DNA of 6,485 nt from an uncultured Arcobacter sp. (GCA_913062735.1 CAJXWI010000152.1:1-6485), one strand, 5' to 3'. Shown: positions 1 to 6,059, numbered from the stretch's first letter. Made by a program: numbers and translations. Notes: generated from the letters alone by a model not told the origin.

Positions 1-509
1 GTTATGTGTTGATTGCAATTCCAATCGAATGCTTTTATAGTAAAAACTATTATTCGCTCAATTCTTGCACCGTATTGTTTATCCTCTAGACTTGCTAATA
101 ATTCTGGATTTTCATCTGCTTTAACAATTTTACTAGTAGCCCAAATTTTTAGTCTGCTTTTTGTGGGATAATCCATTAAAAATAGCATTGTTTTATTATT
201 ACTTATAATATTTCCCGTACTAATGTATTGTGCATTTCCACTAAAATCTGCCATTGCAAGACTTGTATTGTTAATTACTTTTAAAAAGCCTTTAGGACCT
301 CCTCTGTGCTGAATATAAGGCCAAGATTCTTCTCCTACACTTGAAAGATAAAAACTATTTTTATCTTCAATAAAAGAAATTTCATTAAGGCTTAAAACAA
401 ATCTGTCCCCTGATTCATCTAAACGTGAATAATGTTTTCTTGAAGAAAACTCTTCTTGTACTTTTTTTACACTGTCAGAAAATGCTAATTTTGCAAAATT
501 TTGATCCAT
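1..509 (-). CDS. Pyridoxamine 5'-phosphate oxidase-fold flavin-binding protein (partial, C-terminus off the left edge)
   Basis: Translating the minus strand from the ATG at 507-509 gives 169 codons without a stop, so the C-terminus lies beyond the window. It has the hallmarks of the PNPOx-like split-barrel family of predicted flavin-nucleotide-binding proteins (COG3576 type): FYLSSVGEESWPYIQHRGGP near residues 53-72, then GFLKV, a MADFSGNAQYISTGN stretch, FLMDYPTKSRLKIW, and FDWNCNQHI at the break. Family members usually read DWNCPQHI there, so Asn replaces Pro. Such proteins bind FMN or a related cofactor in the cytoplasm; most have no proven substrate, and this is unlikely to be the vitamin B6 enzyme PdxH itself. 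AGGA about 7 nt upstream supports the start. It lies downstream of a mini-ORF and a putative TetR operator (612-625), so repressor control is likely. The family call is firm; the function is open. Confidence 0.88.
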   Translation of the reverse strand, partial: MDQNFAKLAFSDSVKKVQEEFSSRKHYSRLDESGDRFVLSLNEISFIEDKNSFYLSSVGEESWPYIQHRGGPKGFLKVINNTSLAMADFSGNAQYISTGNIISNNKTMLFLMDYPTKSRLKIWATSKIVKADENPELLASLEDKQYGARIERIIVFTIKAFDWNCNQHI

Positions 510-535
510 AAATTATCCTTTTATTCTTTTATATT

Positions 536-589
536 TTAAAAACTTAAGCCTGCAAGAATTGCAAGTTTCCAATTTATCTTATTTGTCAT
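536..589 (-). CDS. 17-residue mini-ORF (leader peptide or truncated membrane-protein start)
   Basis: An ATG at 587-589 preceded by AAAAGG with a 6-nt gap opens a short frame, MTNKINWKLAILAGLSF, ending at TAA (536-538). The ribosome site is as good as those of the neighbouring full genes. The peptide begins with a charged stretch and turns hydrophobic, like the first residues of a small inner-membrane protein cut short. It lies 27 nt upstream of the flavoprotein start and 22 nt downstream of a putative TetR operator, so it would be the first gene of that unit. It could be a translated leader, a genuine small protein, or the 5' stub of a gene whose remainder was deleted. I do not recognise the family. 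An imperfect hairpin (551-563, TGCAA-N3-TTGCA) lies inside it. Confidence 0.4.
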   Translation of the reverse strand: MTNKINWKLAILAGLSF

Positions 590-610
590 ATTTTTCCTTT
601 TATTTGCATA

Positions 611-626
611 TCTAACGTTAGCTAGA
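611..626. promoter_or_regulatory. Putative TetR-family operator O2, ahead of mini-ORF/flavoprotein unit
   Basis: The sequence TCTAACGTTAGCTAGA is an inverted repeat CTAAC-GTTA-GCTAG with one mismatch between arms, and it contains the perfect 10-bp palindrome CTAACGTTAG. It shares CTAAC-N6-TAGATAAA with the site at 1205-1220 ahead of the tetR gene, in the same orientation and at a similar distance from the next ribosome site. Two such copies within 600 bp, each upstream of a transcription unit, argue for recognition by the locally encoded TetR protein. Binding is inferred. Confidence 0.6.
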
Positions 627-628
627 TA

Positions 629-653
629 AAAGAAGCAAAAAAAATTGCTCTTT
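629..653 (-). terminator. Weak hairpin after tetR, possible intrinsic terminator
   Basis: Directly after the tetR stop, AGCAA (634-638) pairs with TTGCT (645-649) around a six-base loop. The stem extends by four more pairs past one bulged base. On the minus strand the 3' arm is T-rich (TTCTTTT), but no separate U-tract follows. It may end tetR transcripts before the flavoprotein promoter. It is weak and AT-rich, so readthrough or chance pairing is plausible. Confidence 0.3.
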
Positions 654-654
654 T

Positions 655-1185
655 TTATAGCTGTAAATTTTTAATCCAAATTTTAACTGCAGCCAAACAT
701 TCTTTGTTTTTATTAAGCTTATCAAGCATTAAAGCACCTTCAAGGCTAGAAACAATAACTTTTGCTATTTGCATTGAATCTTTTACATCCAAATTTGAAG
801 CGATCCAGCTTTGTGCAAAAGCAAAAAAATCCGATGTTTTATCAACAGTATCCTTGTCCAAATTTTTATTTTGCACCGCAAACATTCCTGCTAGACAAAT
901 TTTATCTTCTTGAAACAAGAGCTCAAAGATATTTATGAACGTATCTAATCTAACTTTTTTATCAAGATTTTCTTCATTTATTTTATTTAAATAAACAACA
1001 AAACCTTCACTGTAAGTTTTAATTAATTCATGAAGTAATTCATCTTTAGAATTAAAATGGTACATTACAGATGAAGCTTTTATTCCAACAGTTTTTCCTA
1101 AATCTCTCATTGTTAGGGAATTTATTCCAGATTCTTGGATCTTTTTTGTTGCTATTTGAATTAAATCTTCTCTCATTGTGTTCAT
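655..1185 (-). CDS. TetR/AcrR-family transcriptional repressor
   Basis: A protein of about 176 residues with a typical TetR N-terminal DNA-binding domain: a helix-turn-helix around SLTMRDLGKTVGIKASSVMYHF (roughly residues 23-44), followed by NSKDELLHELI. The C-terminal two-thirds is all-helical and variable, as expected for a ligand-binding and dimerisation domain; it contains a Cys in ICLAGMF (about residue 97) and another near 163. The frame can be extended to a GTG at 1210-1212, but I prefer the ATG at 1183-1185. AAAAGG lies 6 nt before it, whereas the GTG has no ribosome site and lies inside the putative operator 1205-1220. That operator suggests autorepression, and a matching copy at 611-626 suggests control of the downstream mini-ORF/flavoprotein unit. 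A membrane protein of the YnfA family is divergent and could also be a target, though no copy of the motif lies close to it. A possible -10 (CATAAT) is at 1227-1232. The ligand is unknown. Confidence 0.9.
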   Translation of the reverse strand: MNTMREDLIQIATKKIQESGINSLTMRDLGKTVGIKASSVMYHFNSKDELLHELIKTYSEGFVVYLNKINEENLDKKVRLDTFINIFELLFQEDKICLAGMFAVQNKNLDKDTVDKTSDFFAFAQSWIASNLDVKDSMQIAKVIVSSLEGALMLDKLNKNKECLAAVKIWIKNLQL

Positions 1186-1204
1186 TTTAAACCTTTTTAT
1201 TTTA

Positions 1205-1220
1205 CCTAACACTTGTTAGA
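1205..1220. promoter_or_regulatory. Putative TetR autoregulatory operator O1
   Basis: CCTAACACTTGTTAGA holds perfect 6-bp inverted arms (CTAACA at 1206-1211, TGTTAG at 1214-1219) separated by two bases. It lies about 8 nt upstream of the tetR ribosome site and just downstream of a possible -10 (CATAAT on the minus strand, 1227-1232), so a bound dimer would cover the likely transcription start. It matches the site at 611-626 in both arms and in the flanking TAGATAAA. TetR-family operators are typically short palindromes of this kind. Confidence 0.65.
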
Positions 1221-1295
1221 TAAAGAATTATGTCATAGTAAAACTTAAAAAAAACTTATGTACAAACTTTTGAATACCAATGATATGTCTTAATT

Positions 1296-1309
1296 TATAC
1301 TTCTATATA
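1296..1309 (+). promoter_or_regulatory. Possible -10 region for the YnfA-family gene
   Basis: TATACT (1296-1301) and TATATA (1304-1309) are the best -10-like hexamers on the plus strand between the divergent genes. No convincing -35 is visible at 16-18 bp, which is common in Campylobacterota promoters. The choice between the two is open, and AT-rich DNA gives such matches easily. Confidence 0.25.
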
Positions 1310-1386
1310 AGTTATTGCTAATAAAAAATCAACTAATATACGCGTAGTATTTTAATAATTAATATCAATTTTTAGAAGGAAACATT

Positions 1387-1722
1387 TTGTTAAAAGAATT
1401 TTTTATATTTTTTCTAGCAGCATTTTTTGAGATTCTAGGATGTTACAGTTTTTGGATGGTTTTTAAAGAACAAAAACCAAGCTTGTATTTAGGTATTGGT
1501 CTTCTTTCTCTTATTACATTTGCTTATATATTAACGAAAGTAAATTTAGAGTTTGCTGGACGTGCTTATGTTATTTATGGAGGAGTTTATATTGCTTCAT
1601 CCCTTGCATGGTTGTATTTTGTAGAAAAACAATCTTTTAATAAATGGGACATTATTGGAAGCCTCATAATATTTATTGGTATTAGTATTATACTATTGGG
1701 CAATCAAAAAAATTTATTTTAG
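1387..1722 (+). CDS. ynfA: YnfA/UPF0060-family small membrane protein (SMR-like)
   Basis: This 111-residue protein has four predicted membrane helices (about 3-26, 31-52, 57-79 and 88-106) and the signature residues of the UPF0060 family: Glu15 in helix 1 followed by GCY (18-20) and Trp23, then GRAY (58-61), YGGVYI (64-69), WLYFVE (75-80) and WD (87-88). The length is normal for the family. YnfA proteins resemble small multidrug resistance transporters of the drug/metabolite superfamily and have been linked to efflux of cationic dyes and drugs in enterobacteria; the substrate here is unknown. The start is TTG (1387-1389), supported by AGAAGGA (1374-1380) six nt upstream and by the lack of any Met before residue 24. 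It is divergent from tetR. It ends 13 bp from the convergent HD-GYP gene, with no clear terminator between them. Confidence 0.9.
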   Translation: MLKEFFIFFLAAFFEILGCYSFWMVFKEQKPSLYLGIGLLSLITFAYILTKVNLEFAGRAYVIYGGVYIASSLAWLYFVEKQSFNKWDIIGSLIIFIGISIILLGNQKNLF

Positions 1723-1735
1723 TTTTCTTATTCCC

Positions 1736-3127
1736 TTACTTACTGTATTGTTTTTTTATTTTTAATATTTCATCTATGTTTTTTAAAAAAATATCAACAA
1801 GTTTAGGTTCAAAGGCTTTGTTTCTTTCATTTTTTATTAGTTCTAAGCTTTCTTCAACACTCCATGCTTTTTTATACACTCTGTTGTTTGTTAAAGCATC
1901 AAAAACATCTGCAATAGCAGTAATACGAGCAAAGATATGTGTTTCTTTACCTTTTAAACCTCTTGGATATCCTGTTCCATCCCATTTTTCATGGTGCTCA
2001 TGAGCAACGAGTGCTGCAGTTTGGAGAAGTTCATGTTTGGATTTAGCAAAAATCTCATAACCATACGTTGTGTGATTTTTCATACATTCAAATTCTTCTT
2101 TTGTTAATTTTGCGGGTTTCAACAGAATAGAATCAGGAATAATTACTTTTCCTATATCATGCATAGGCGATGCCATTTTTAATAACTGGGCCTCTTTATT
2201 GGAACAACCATACTCTTTTGCAATAAGTTCAGAAAATAATGATACTCTGTTAACATGATCCCCTGTTTCGTTTGACCTTTCCTCCCCTAATTCTCCAAGT
2301 GTACGAAGAATCTCCATTTGGCTTGCTAAGATTTCTTCATTTAATTTTATCTCTTTTGTAATATCTTTTTTTACACTAATATATTCTACAATATCATCAT
2401 GAGAGTTTAAAATAGGAAGAATATTCGTTTCAACATAATAAATACTTCCATCTTTAGCTTTGTTTTTTAAAACCCCATTCCATATCTTTTTAGACTCAAT
2501 GGTATTCCATAAGCTTGTATATACCTCTTCACTTATATCATCACTTCTTGTTATATTAAGATTTTCACCTATTAATTCATATCGATTATATTGTGATATT
2601 TTACAAAATGTGTCATTAACGTAGGTAATATTTCCCTCTAAGTCAGTTTTAACAACTAAAGAACTAACATCTGTAGCAAATTTATATTGTTCTAGTAAAT
2701 TTTTTGTATCATTTATTTCGTTTTGTAATTCTTTTGCAGTTAAATAAATTTCTATATGTATGCTCACCCGATAAAGAAGTTCTTCGCAATCAAAGGGTTT
2801 TTTTAGAAAATCCATTCCACCATAAGAATAACCTTTTTTTATATTTTCGTTGCAGGCATTTTCAGATAAAAATATAATAGGTATATTTTTATACTTTGCA
2901 TCTTTTTTTATAAGCTGTGAAGTCTCATACCAACCAGCACCTGCCCTGTTAACATCAAGTAAGATAAGAGAATGTTCTCTAATTGAAAGTTCTTCTAGTC
3001 CTTTTTTGCCGCTACTTGCAAAGAATATATTGTATAGGTTTGTAGATTTTAATGCATTTTTAGTTACATCAATTGTATTTATATTGTCATCAATGATGAG
3101 AATATTTGCTATCTTTACATTTTTCAT
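1736..3127 (-). CDS. REC-PAS-HD-GYP response regulator, predicted cyclic-di-GMP phosphodiesterase
   Basis: The 463-residue soluble protein has three parts. A receiver domain (about 6-125) carries the acidic pair Asp13/Asp14, phospho-acceptor Asp58, Ser88 and Lys110. A PAS domain (about 147-262) includes DLEGNITYVN and a closing VKKDIT. An HD-GYP domain (about 275-450) carries TGDHVNRV, HDIGK (323-327), His352, HHEKWDGTGYP (378-388) and DVFDAL (407-412). All catalytic metal-ligand motifs are present, so c-di-GMP hydrolysis is expected; some HD-GYP enzymes act on cGAMP instead. The receiver is odd after Asp58: the usual MPxMDG loop reads RAGAGW. The start has AAGGAG before the ATG with a 7-nt gap. 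The gene stands alone with its own likely promoter (-10 at 3202-3207), 406 bp downstream of the kinase/HD-GYP operon. The PAS ligand and the partner kinase are unknown; the neighbouring kinase is a candidate. Confidence 0.93.
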   Translation of the reverse strand: MKNVKIANILIIDDNINTIDVTKNALKSTNLYNIFFASSGKKGLEELSIREHSLILLDVNRAGAGWYETSQLIKKDAKYKNIPIIFLSENACNENIKKGYSYGGMDFLKKPFDCEELLYRVSIHIEIYLTAKELQNEINDTKNLLEQYKFATDVSSLVVKTDLEGNITYVNDTFCKISQYNRYELIGENLNITRSDDISEEVYTSLWNTIESKKIWNGVLKNKAKDGSIYYVETNILPILNSHDDIVEYISVKKDITKEIKLNEEILASQMEILRTLGELGEERSNETGDHVNRVSLFSELIAKEYGCSNKEAQLLKMASPMHDIGKVIIPDSILLKPAKLTKEEFECMKNHTTYGYEIFAKSKHELLQTAALVAHEHHEKWDGTGYPRGLKGKETHIFARITAIADVFDALTNNRVYKKAWSVEESLELIKNERNKAFEPKLVDIFLKNIDEILKIKKQYSK

Positions 3128-3201
3128 TGTGAGCTCCTTAAAGAAAGTTCTGCTTGATATTTACTTTCTTATTTGATAATCCAATTAATAGTTATGTATT
3201 A

Positions 3202-3207
3202 ATTATA
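3202..3207 (-). promoter_or_regulatory. Likely -10 box of the REC-PAS-HD-GYP gene
   Basis: The minus strand reads TATAAT exactly, within GTATAATTAATAC. It would start transcription about 70 nt upstream of the ATG at 3127. The expected -35 region is not consensus but overlaps a 9-bp inverted repeat (3209-3234), which could be a regulator site. Because the surroundings are very AT-rich, a chance match is possible. Confidence 0.45.
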
Positions 3208-3208
3208 C

Positions 3209-3234
3209 TTTAATAATATATAAGCATTATTAAA
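3209..3234. repeat. Inverted repeat TTTAATAAT-N8-ATTATTAAA
   Basis: The arms at 3209-3217 and 3226-3234 are perfect 9-bp complements separated by eight bases. It sits immediately upstream of the TATAAT box at 3202-3207. Its arms contain only A and T, so significance is modest. Confidence 0.4.
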
Positions 3235-3243
3235 ATAATCTTT

Positions 3244-3271
3244 TAGTTCTAAATACATATATTGAGAACTA
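3244..3271. repeat. Inverted repeat TAGTTCT-N14-AGAACTA
   Basis: Perfect 7-bp arms at 3244-3250 and 3265-3271 are separated by 14 bases, giving a 21-bp centre-to-centre spacing, about two helical turns. It lies upstream of the promoter candidate of the REC-PAS-HD-GYP gene and could be a dimeric regulator site. The G and C bases in the arms make it less trivial than the neighbouring A/T repeat. Confidence 0.4.
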
Positions 3272-3284
3272 TTATTATAATTAA

Positions 3285-3467
3285 ATAACTATTAATATAT
3301 TTATTTTTACTCATATACGTTCATTTATACTAATATTTTGGGAAGACAAACAGGCTATTAAAATCGAAGAATTAAGAATTAATAGCTATAGAAAAGAGCT
3401 TTTAATCATTCGTGAAGGAAGGTATAACTTAGTACATTTCTTTAAGTTAAATTACCTAATAAAATAA
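3285..3467 (+). pseudogene. Start-less open frame, possible gene remnant
   Basis: The plus-strand frame is open for 60 codons and ends at TAA (3465-3467). It has no ATG, GTG or TTG start with a ribosome site. The last 43 codons look protein-like, with pieces such as FWEDKQAIKIEEL, SYRKELLIIREGRYN and LVHFFKLNYLIK, giving a charged helical pattern and local base composition less AT-rich than the flanking DNA. I do not recognise the family. It may be the 3' end of a decayed gene on the strand opposite to its neighbours, or a chance open frame. Confidence 0.3.
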
Positions 3468-3533
3468 TATAAGAATTTAATGTAAATGCTTTATATATGA
3501 GAATAATTTTGTTTTTTAATCTTAATAATTTAA

Positions 3534-4631
3534 TTAATCCTTAAAGGTATCTCTAATCTTGAAAAATTCTGGTAATTTTTCAAAAAATATATCCACTAAT
3601 TTGGGATCAAAATGTTTACCACTTTGTTCTTTAAAAAGACTAAATATTCTTTCATCATCCCAAGCTTCTTTATAACAGCGAGAGCTTCCTAAAGCATCAA
3701 ATACATCTGCAATTGCTGTTATTCTTCCGTAAATATGGATATCTTCTCCTTTTAAGGCCTTTGGATATCCCGAACCATCGTATTTCTCATGATGTTCATA
3801 GGCAACAATTGCAGCAACTTTTAATATGGATTTATCAGATCCTTTTAACATGTCATATCCTATAGCTGCATGCGTTTTCATAATTTTAAATTCTTCTGCA
3901 TTTAGTTTTCCTGGCTTATTTAAAATATTATCAGGGATTCCAATTTTTCCTATATCATGCATGGGACTTGCTTGTTTTAAGATTTCTGCTTCTTCTATCT
4001 TTAAACCAGAATATAATGCAAAAAGTTTGGAATACTCCGCAACTCTTTTGACATGCATTCCTGTTTCTTGACTACGTGTTTCAGCAACAGATCCCAATCT
4101 AAATACAACTTCTTTTTGAGTATCTTCAATCTCATCAATAAGAAACTCAATTTTTTCATTGGCTTCTTTTAGCTCTTTTAGATTTTCATAGGCACGAATA
4201 GCTGTAATTAAAGAAATTTTTAATTTCTCTGAGCTTAGTTCTGTTTTTTCTTTATAATCATTAATTTCGTATTCTTTTACTACTTTATAAGGTGGAATAT
4301 CAGAAGCCTGCCCTGTTCGCAAGATTATTTGTATCAAATGATTATTAAGCTCATTTCGAATCTTTTTACATACCTCTAATCCTGCATCATCTGTTTCCAT
4401 AATAACATCTAATAAAACCAAAACAATATCAGGATTTTCTTTAAGAACTTCTATTGTTTCTTTCCCAGTATAAGTACTTATGATTTCTAATTCTTTATTT
4501 TCATATTCAAATTTTCTTAATACATTTTTCGTTAAGACATGAATATCTTTTTCATCATCCGCAACTAAAATTTTTAATCTTTGTTTGTTTTGTGTTTTTG
4601 TAACTAAAGGTTCGTCTTTAAAAAAATCCAT
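3534..4631 (-). CDS. REC-HD-GYP response regulator, predicted cyclic-di-GMP phosphodiesterase
   Basis: The 365-residue soluble protein begins with a receiver domain (about 18-145) carrying Asp25/Asp26, phospho-acceptor Asp75 in LLDVIMETDDAG, Thr106 and Lys129 in NDYKEKTEL. A helical, probably coiled-coil linker (about 146-175) leads to an HD-GYP domain (about 175-350) with TGMHVKRV, HDIGK (225-229), His254, HHEKYDGSGYP (280-290) and DVFDAL (309-314). The catalytic motifs are complete, so phosphorylation-controlled c-di-GMP hydrolysis is expected. The receiver has the METDxAGL and EINDYKEKTEL signatures seen in REC-DUF3369-HD-GYP proteins, but the DUF3369 segment is missing and the protein is correspondingly short. 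AAGGAG (4638-4643) lies 6 nt before the ATG. It starts 15 nt after the histidine kinase stop, so the two are almost certainly one transcript and probably a cognate pair. Its HD-GYP domain closely resembles that of the neighbouring REC-PAS-HD-GYP protein. Confidence 0.94.
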   Translation of the reverse strand: MDFFKDEPLVTKTQNKQRLKILVADDEKDIHVLTKNVLRKFEYENKELEIISTYTGKETIEVLKENPDIVLVLLDVIMETDDAGLEVCKKIRNELNNHLIQIILRTGQASDIPPYKVVKEYEINDYKEKTELSSEKLKISLITAIRAYENLKELKEANEKIEFLIDEIEDTQKEVVFRLGSVAETRSQETGMHVKRVAEYSKLFALYSGLKIEEAEILKQASPMHDIGKIGIPDNILNKPGKLNAEEFKIMKTHAAIGYDMLKGSDKSILKVAAIVAYEHHEKYDGSGYPKALKGEDIHIYGRITAIADVFDALGSSRCYKEAWDDERIFSLFKEQSGKHFDPKLVDIFFEKLPEFFKIRDTFKD

Positions 4632-4646
4632 ATACTACTCCTTACT

Positions 4647-6059
4647 TTAAATCTTTATAGTAAATTTTACACCCGTATTAATAATACTTTCGCATGAAAT
4701 ACTTCCTTGTAATTGACTTGTTACGATATTATAAATTATATTTAGTCCCAAACCACTTCCACCATCATTTCTATTTGTAGTAAAAAAAGGATTAAATACT
4801 TTGCTTAAATTCTCTTTTTCTATTCCTTTACCATCATCCGTATAGATAATAAGTGTTTTATTTTTTTCTTTTTTTAATTGAATTATAATCGTACCAACAT
4901 CGTCTTTTTGATATCCATGCTTTAAAGAATTAAATATAAGATTGGTAAATATTTGAGAAAAAGCCCCAGGATATGAGTTTAAAAATATTTCTTCATCCTC
5001 TTTTACAATAACAGTAATATTTGTTTGTTTAAGTACATTATTCATACTAATTAAAATTTCATTTATATAATTATTTAGTTTAAATTCTCGTTTTTCTTCA
5101 CTCGTTTGATCTACTGATATTTGTTTAAAACTTTTTATTAAATAATTTGTCTTTTTTAAATTTGAATATATTAAATTTGCAAGTTCCATGGCATCTTTTG
5201 AATATTCTTTAAAATCATTTTTACTCATTTCTTTTTTTTCAAATTTTGCTGTGATGTTTTTTGTAAGCTCTAAAAAATGTGTTGATCCAGTAAGCCCTAT
5301 TCCAATAGGAGTATTAATTTCATGAGCAACTCCTGCCACTAAACCACCTAAACTAGCCATTTTTAAAGATTCTACAAGTTTGTTTTGTGTTGATTCAAGA
5401 TTATAAATAGTATCTTCTAATTTATTATTCAAATTTTCAAGTTCGGATGTTCGTTCAAGTACTTTTTCTTCAAGCGAATGATTTATTTGATGTAATTCTT
5501 CTTTATACTCTTTTTCTTTAAGACCGTGCTTGTATTTTTCAATAGCAATACCAACAATACTTGCTATATCTTCTATAAGTTGAATATCAAAATCGCTGGG
5601 TTCTTTTATTTCATTATAATAAATAGCAAAAGTACCTAAAATTTCACCTTTTGAAGAAAAAAAAGGCTGAGACCAACAGGCATGCAAATTAAATTTTGCT
5701 GCAAGTTTTTTGCCATATTTCCAATTAGCATGAGTACTAATATCTGAAACAACAACTCTTTGTTTTAAATAAGAAGCTGCTCCACAAGAACCAACATTTT
5801 CACCAATTAACATCTCATCTAACTTATTAGTATATTCATCAGGTAAAGAAGGTGCGGCACCTTTTAAAAGTTTTTTCCCGCTATCATCTAATAAAAGTAC
5901 CGAACAAATCATATGAGGGTTTCTTTTTTCAACAGAATCTATTATTTTATTTAATACATCTGAAATAGAATTCTCACGTGAAATATATTTTAGTAATTTT
6001 TTGTAATCGTTATAAAGATTTAAATATTGTTTTGAAATATTGTTTTCACCAACAGTCAT
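4647..6059 (-). CDS. Soluble GAF-domain sensor histidine kinase
   Basis: From the ATG at 6057-6059 the protein has 470 residues. A GAF domain (about 32-180) includes GSCGAASYL (90-98) and HACWSQPFFSSKGEILGTF (126-144), typical of GAF domains in signalling proteins. A long coiled coil (about 182-232) follows, then the phospho-acceptor helix with His246 in VAHEINTP. The HATPase domain has an N box with Asn373 and Asn377, DDGKGI (408-413), FNPFF (422-426) and GGSGLGL (433-439). No signal peptide or membrane helix is seen, so it should sense a cytoplasmic cue. All kinase motifs are intact. The frame can be extended to a TTG at 6084-6086, but AAAGG five nt before the internal ATG makes the shorter form likelier. 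It is first in an operon with the REC-HD-GYP gene 15 nt downstream, its probable phosphotransfer partner. The GAF ligand is unknown. Confidence 0.93.
   Translation of the reverse strand: MTVGENNISKQYLNLYNDYKKLLKYISRENSISDVLNKIIDSVEKRNPHMICSVLLLDDSGKKLLKGAAPSLPDEYTNKLDEMLIGENVGSCGAASYLKQRVVVSDISTHANWKYGKKLAAKFNLHACWSQPFFSSKGEILGTFAIYYNEIKEPSDFDIQLIEDIASIVGIAIEKYKHGLKEKEYKEELHQINHSLEEKVLERTSELENLNNKLEDTIYNLESTQNKLVESLKMASLGGLVAGVAHEINTPIGIGLTGSTHFLELTKNITAKFEKKEMSKNDFKEYSKDAMELANLIYSNLKKTNYLIKSFKQISVDQTSEEKREFKLNNYINEILISMNNVLKQTNITVIVKEDEEIFLNSYPGAFSQIFTNLIFNSLKHGYQKDDVGTIIIQLKKEKNKTLIIYTDDGKGIEKENLSKVFNPFFTTNRNDGGSGLGLNIIYNIVTSQLQGSISCESIINTGVKFTIKI

Larger units (their letters stand above)
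3128..3533. other. 406-bp gap between the two HD-GYP genes
   Basis: The right-hand part, up to about 3470, holds a start-less open frame (3285-3467) with less extreme AT content than its surroundings. The left part (3128-3284) is almost pure A/T and holds the likely minus-strand promoter of the REC-PAS-HD-GYP gene and two inverted repeats. No clear intrinsic terminator follows the upstream HD-GYP gene (stop at 3534-3536), so readthrough into this gap is possible. Confidence 0.6.

Noticed and set aside
704..913. Plus-strand open frame inside tetR, and similar ones inside the HD-GYP genes (1776-2003, 2850-3176, 3826-4071)
   Set aside because: They lie antisense within well-supported genes, have no good ribosome sites and resemble no family; they are reading-frame shadows.
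1186..1212. Nine-residue N-terminal extension of TetR from a GTG at 1210-1212
   Set aside because: It has no ribosome site, would place coding sequence over the putative operator, and a well-placed AAAAGG precedes the ATG at 1183-1185.
1719..1765. Bidirectional terminator between ynfA and the convergent HD-GYP gene
   Set aside because: There are T-runs on the plus strand but I could find no stable stem in front of them.
3128..3200. Cyclic-di-GMP riboswitch in the leader of the REC-PAS-HD-GYP gene
   Set aside because: The predicted leader is about 70 nt, A/T-rich and shows none of the conserved GEMM-type stems or loops.
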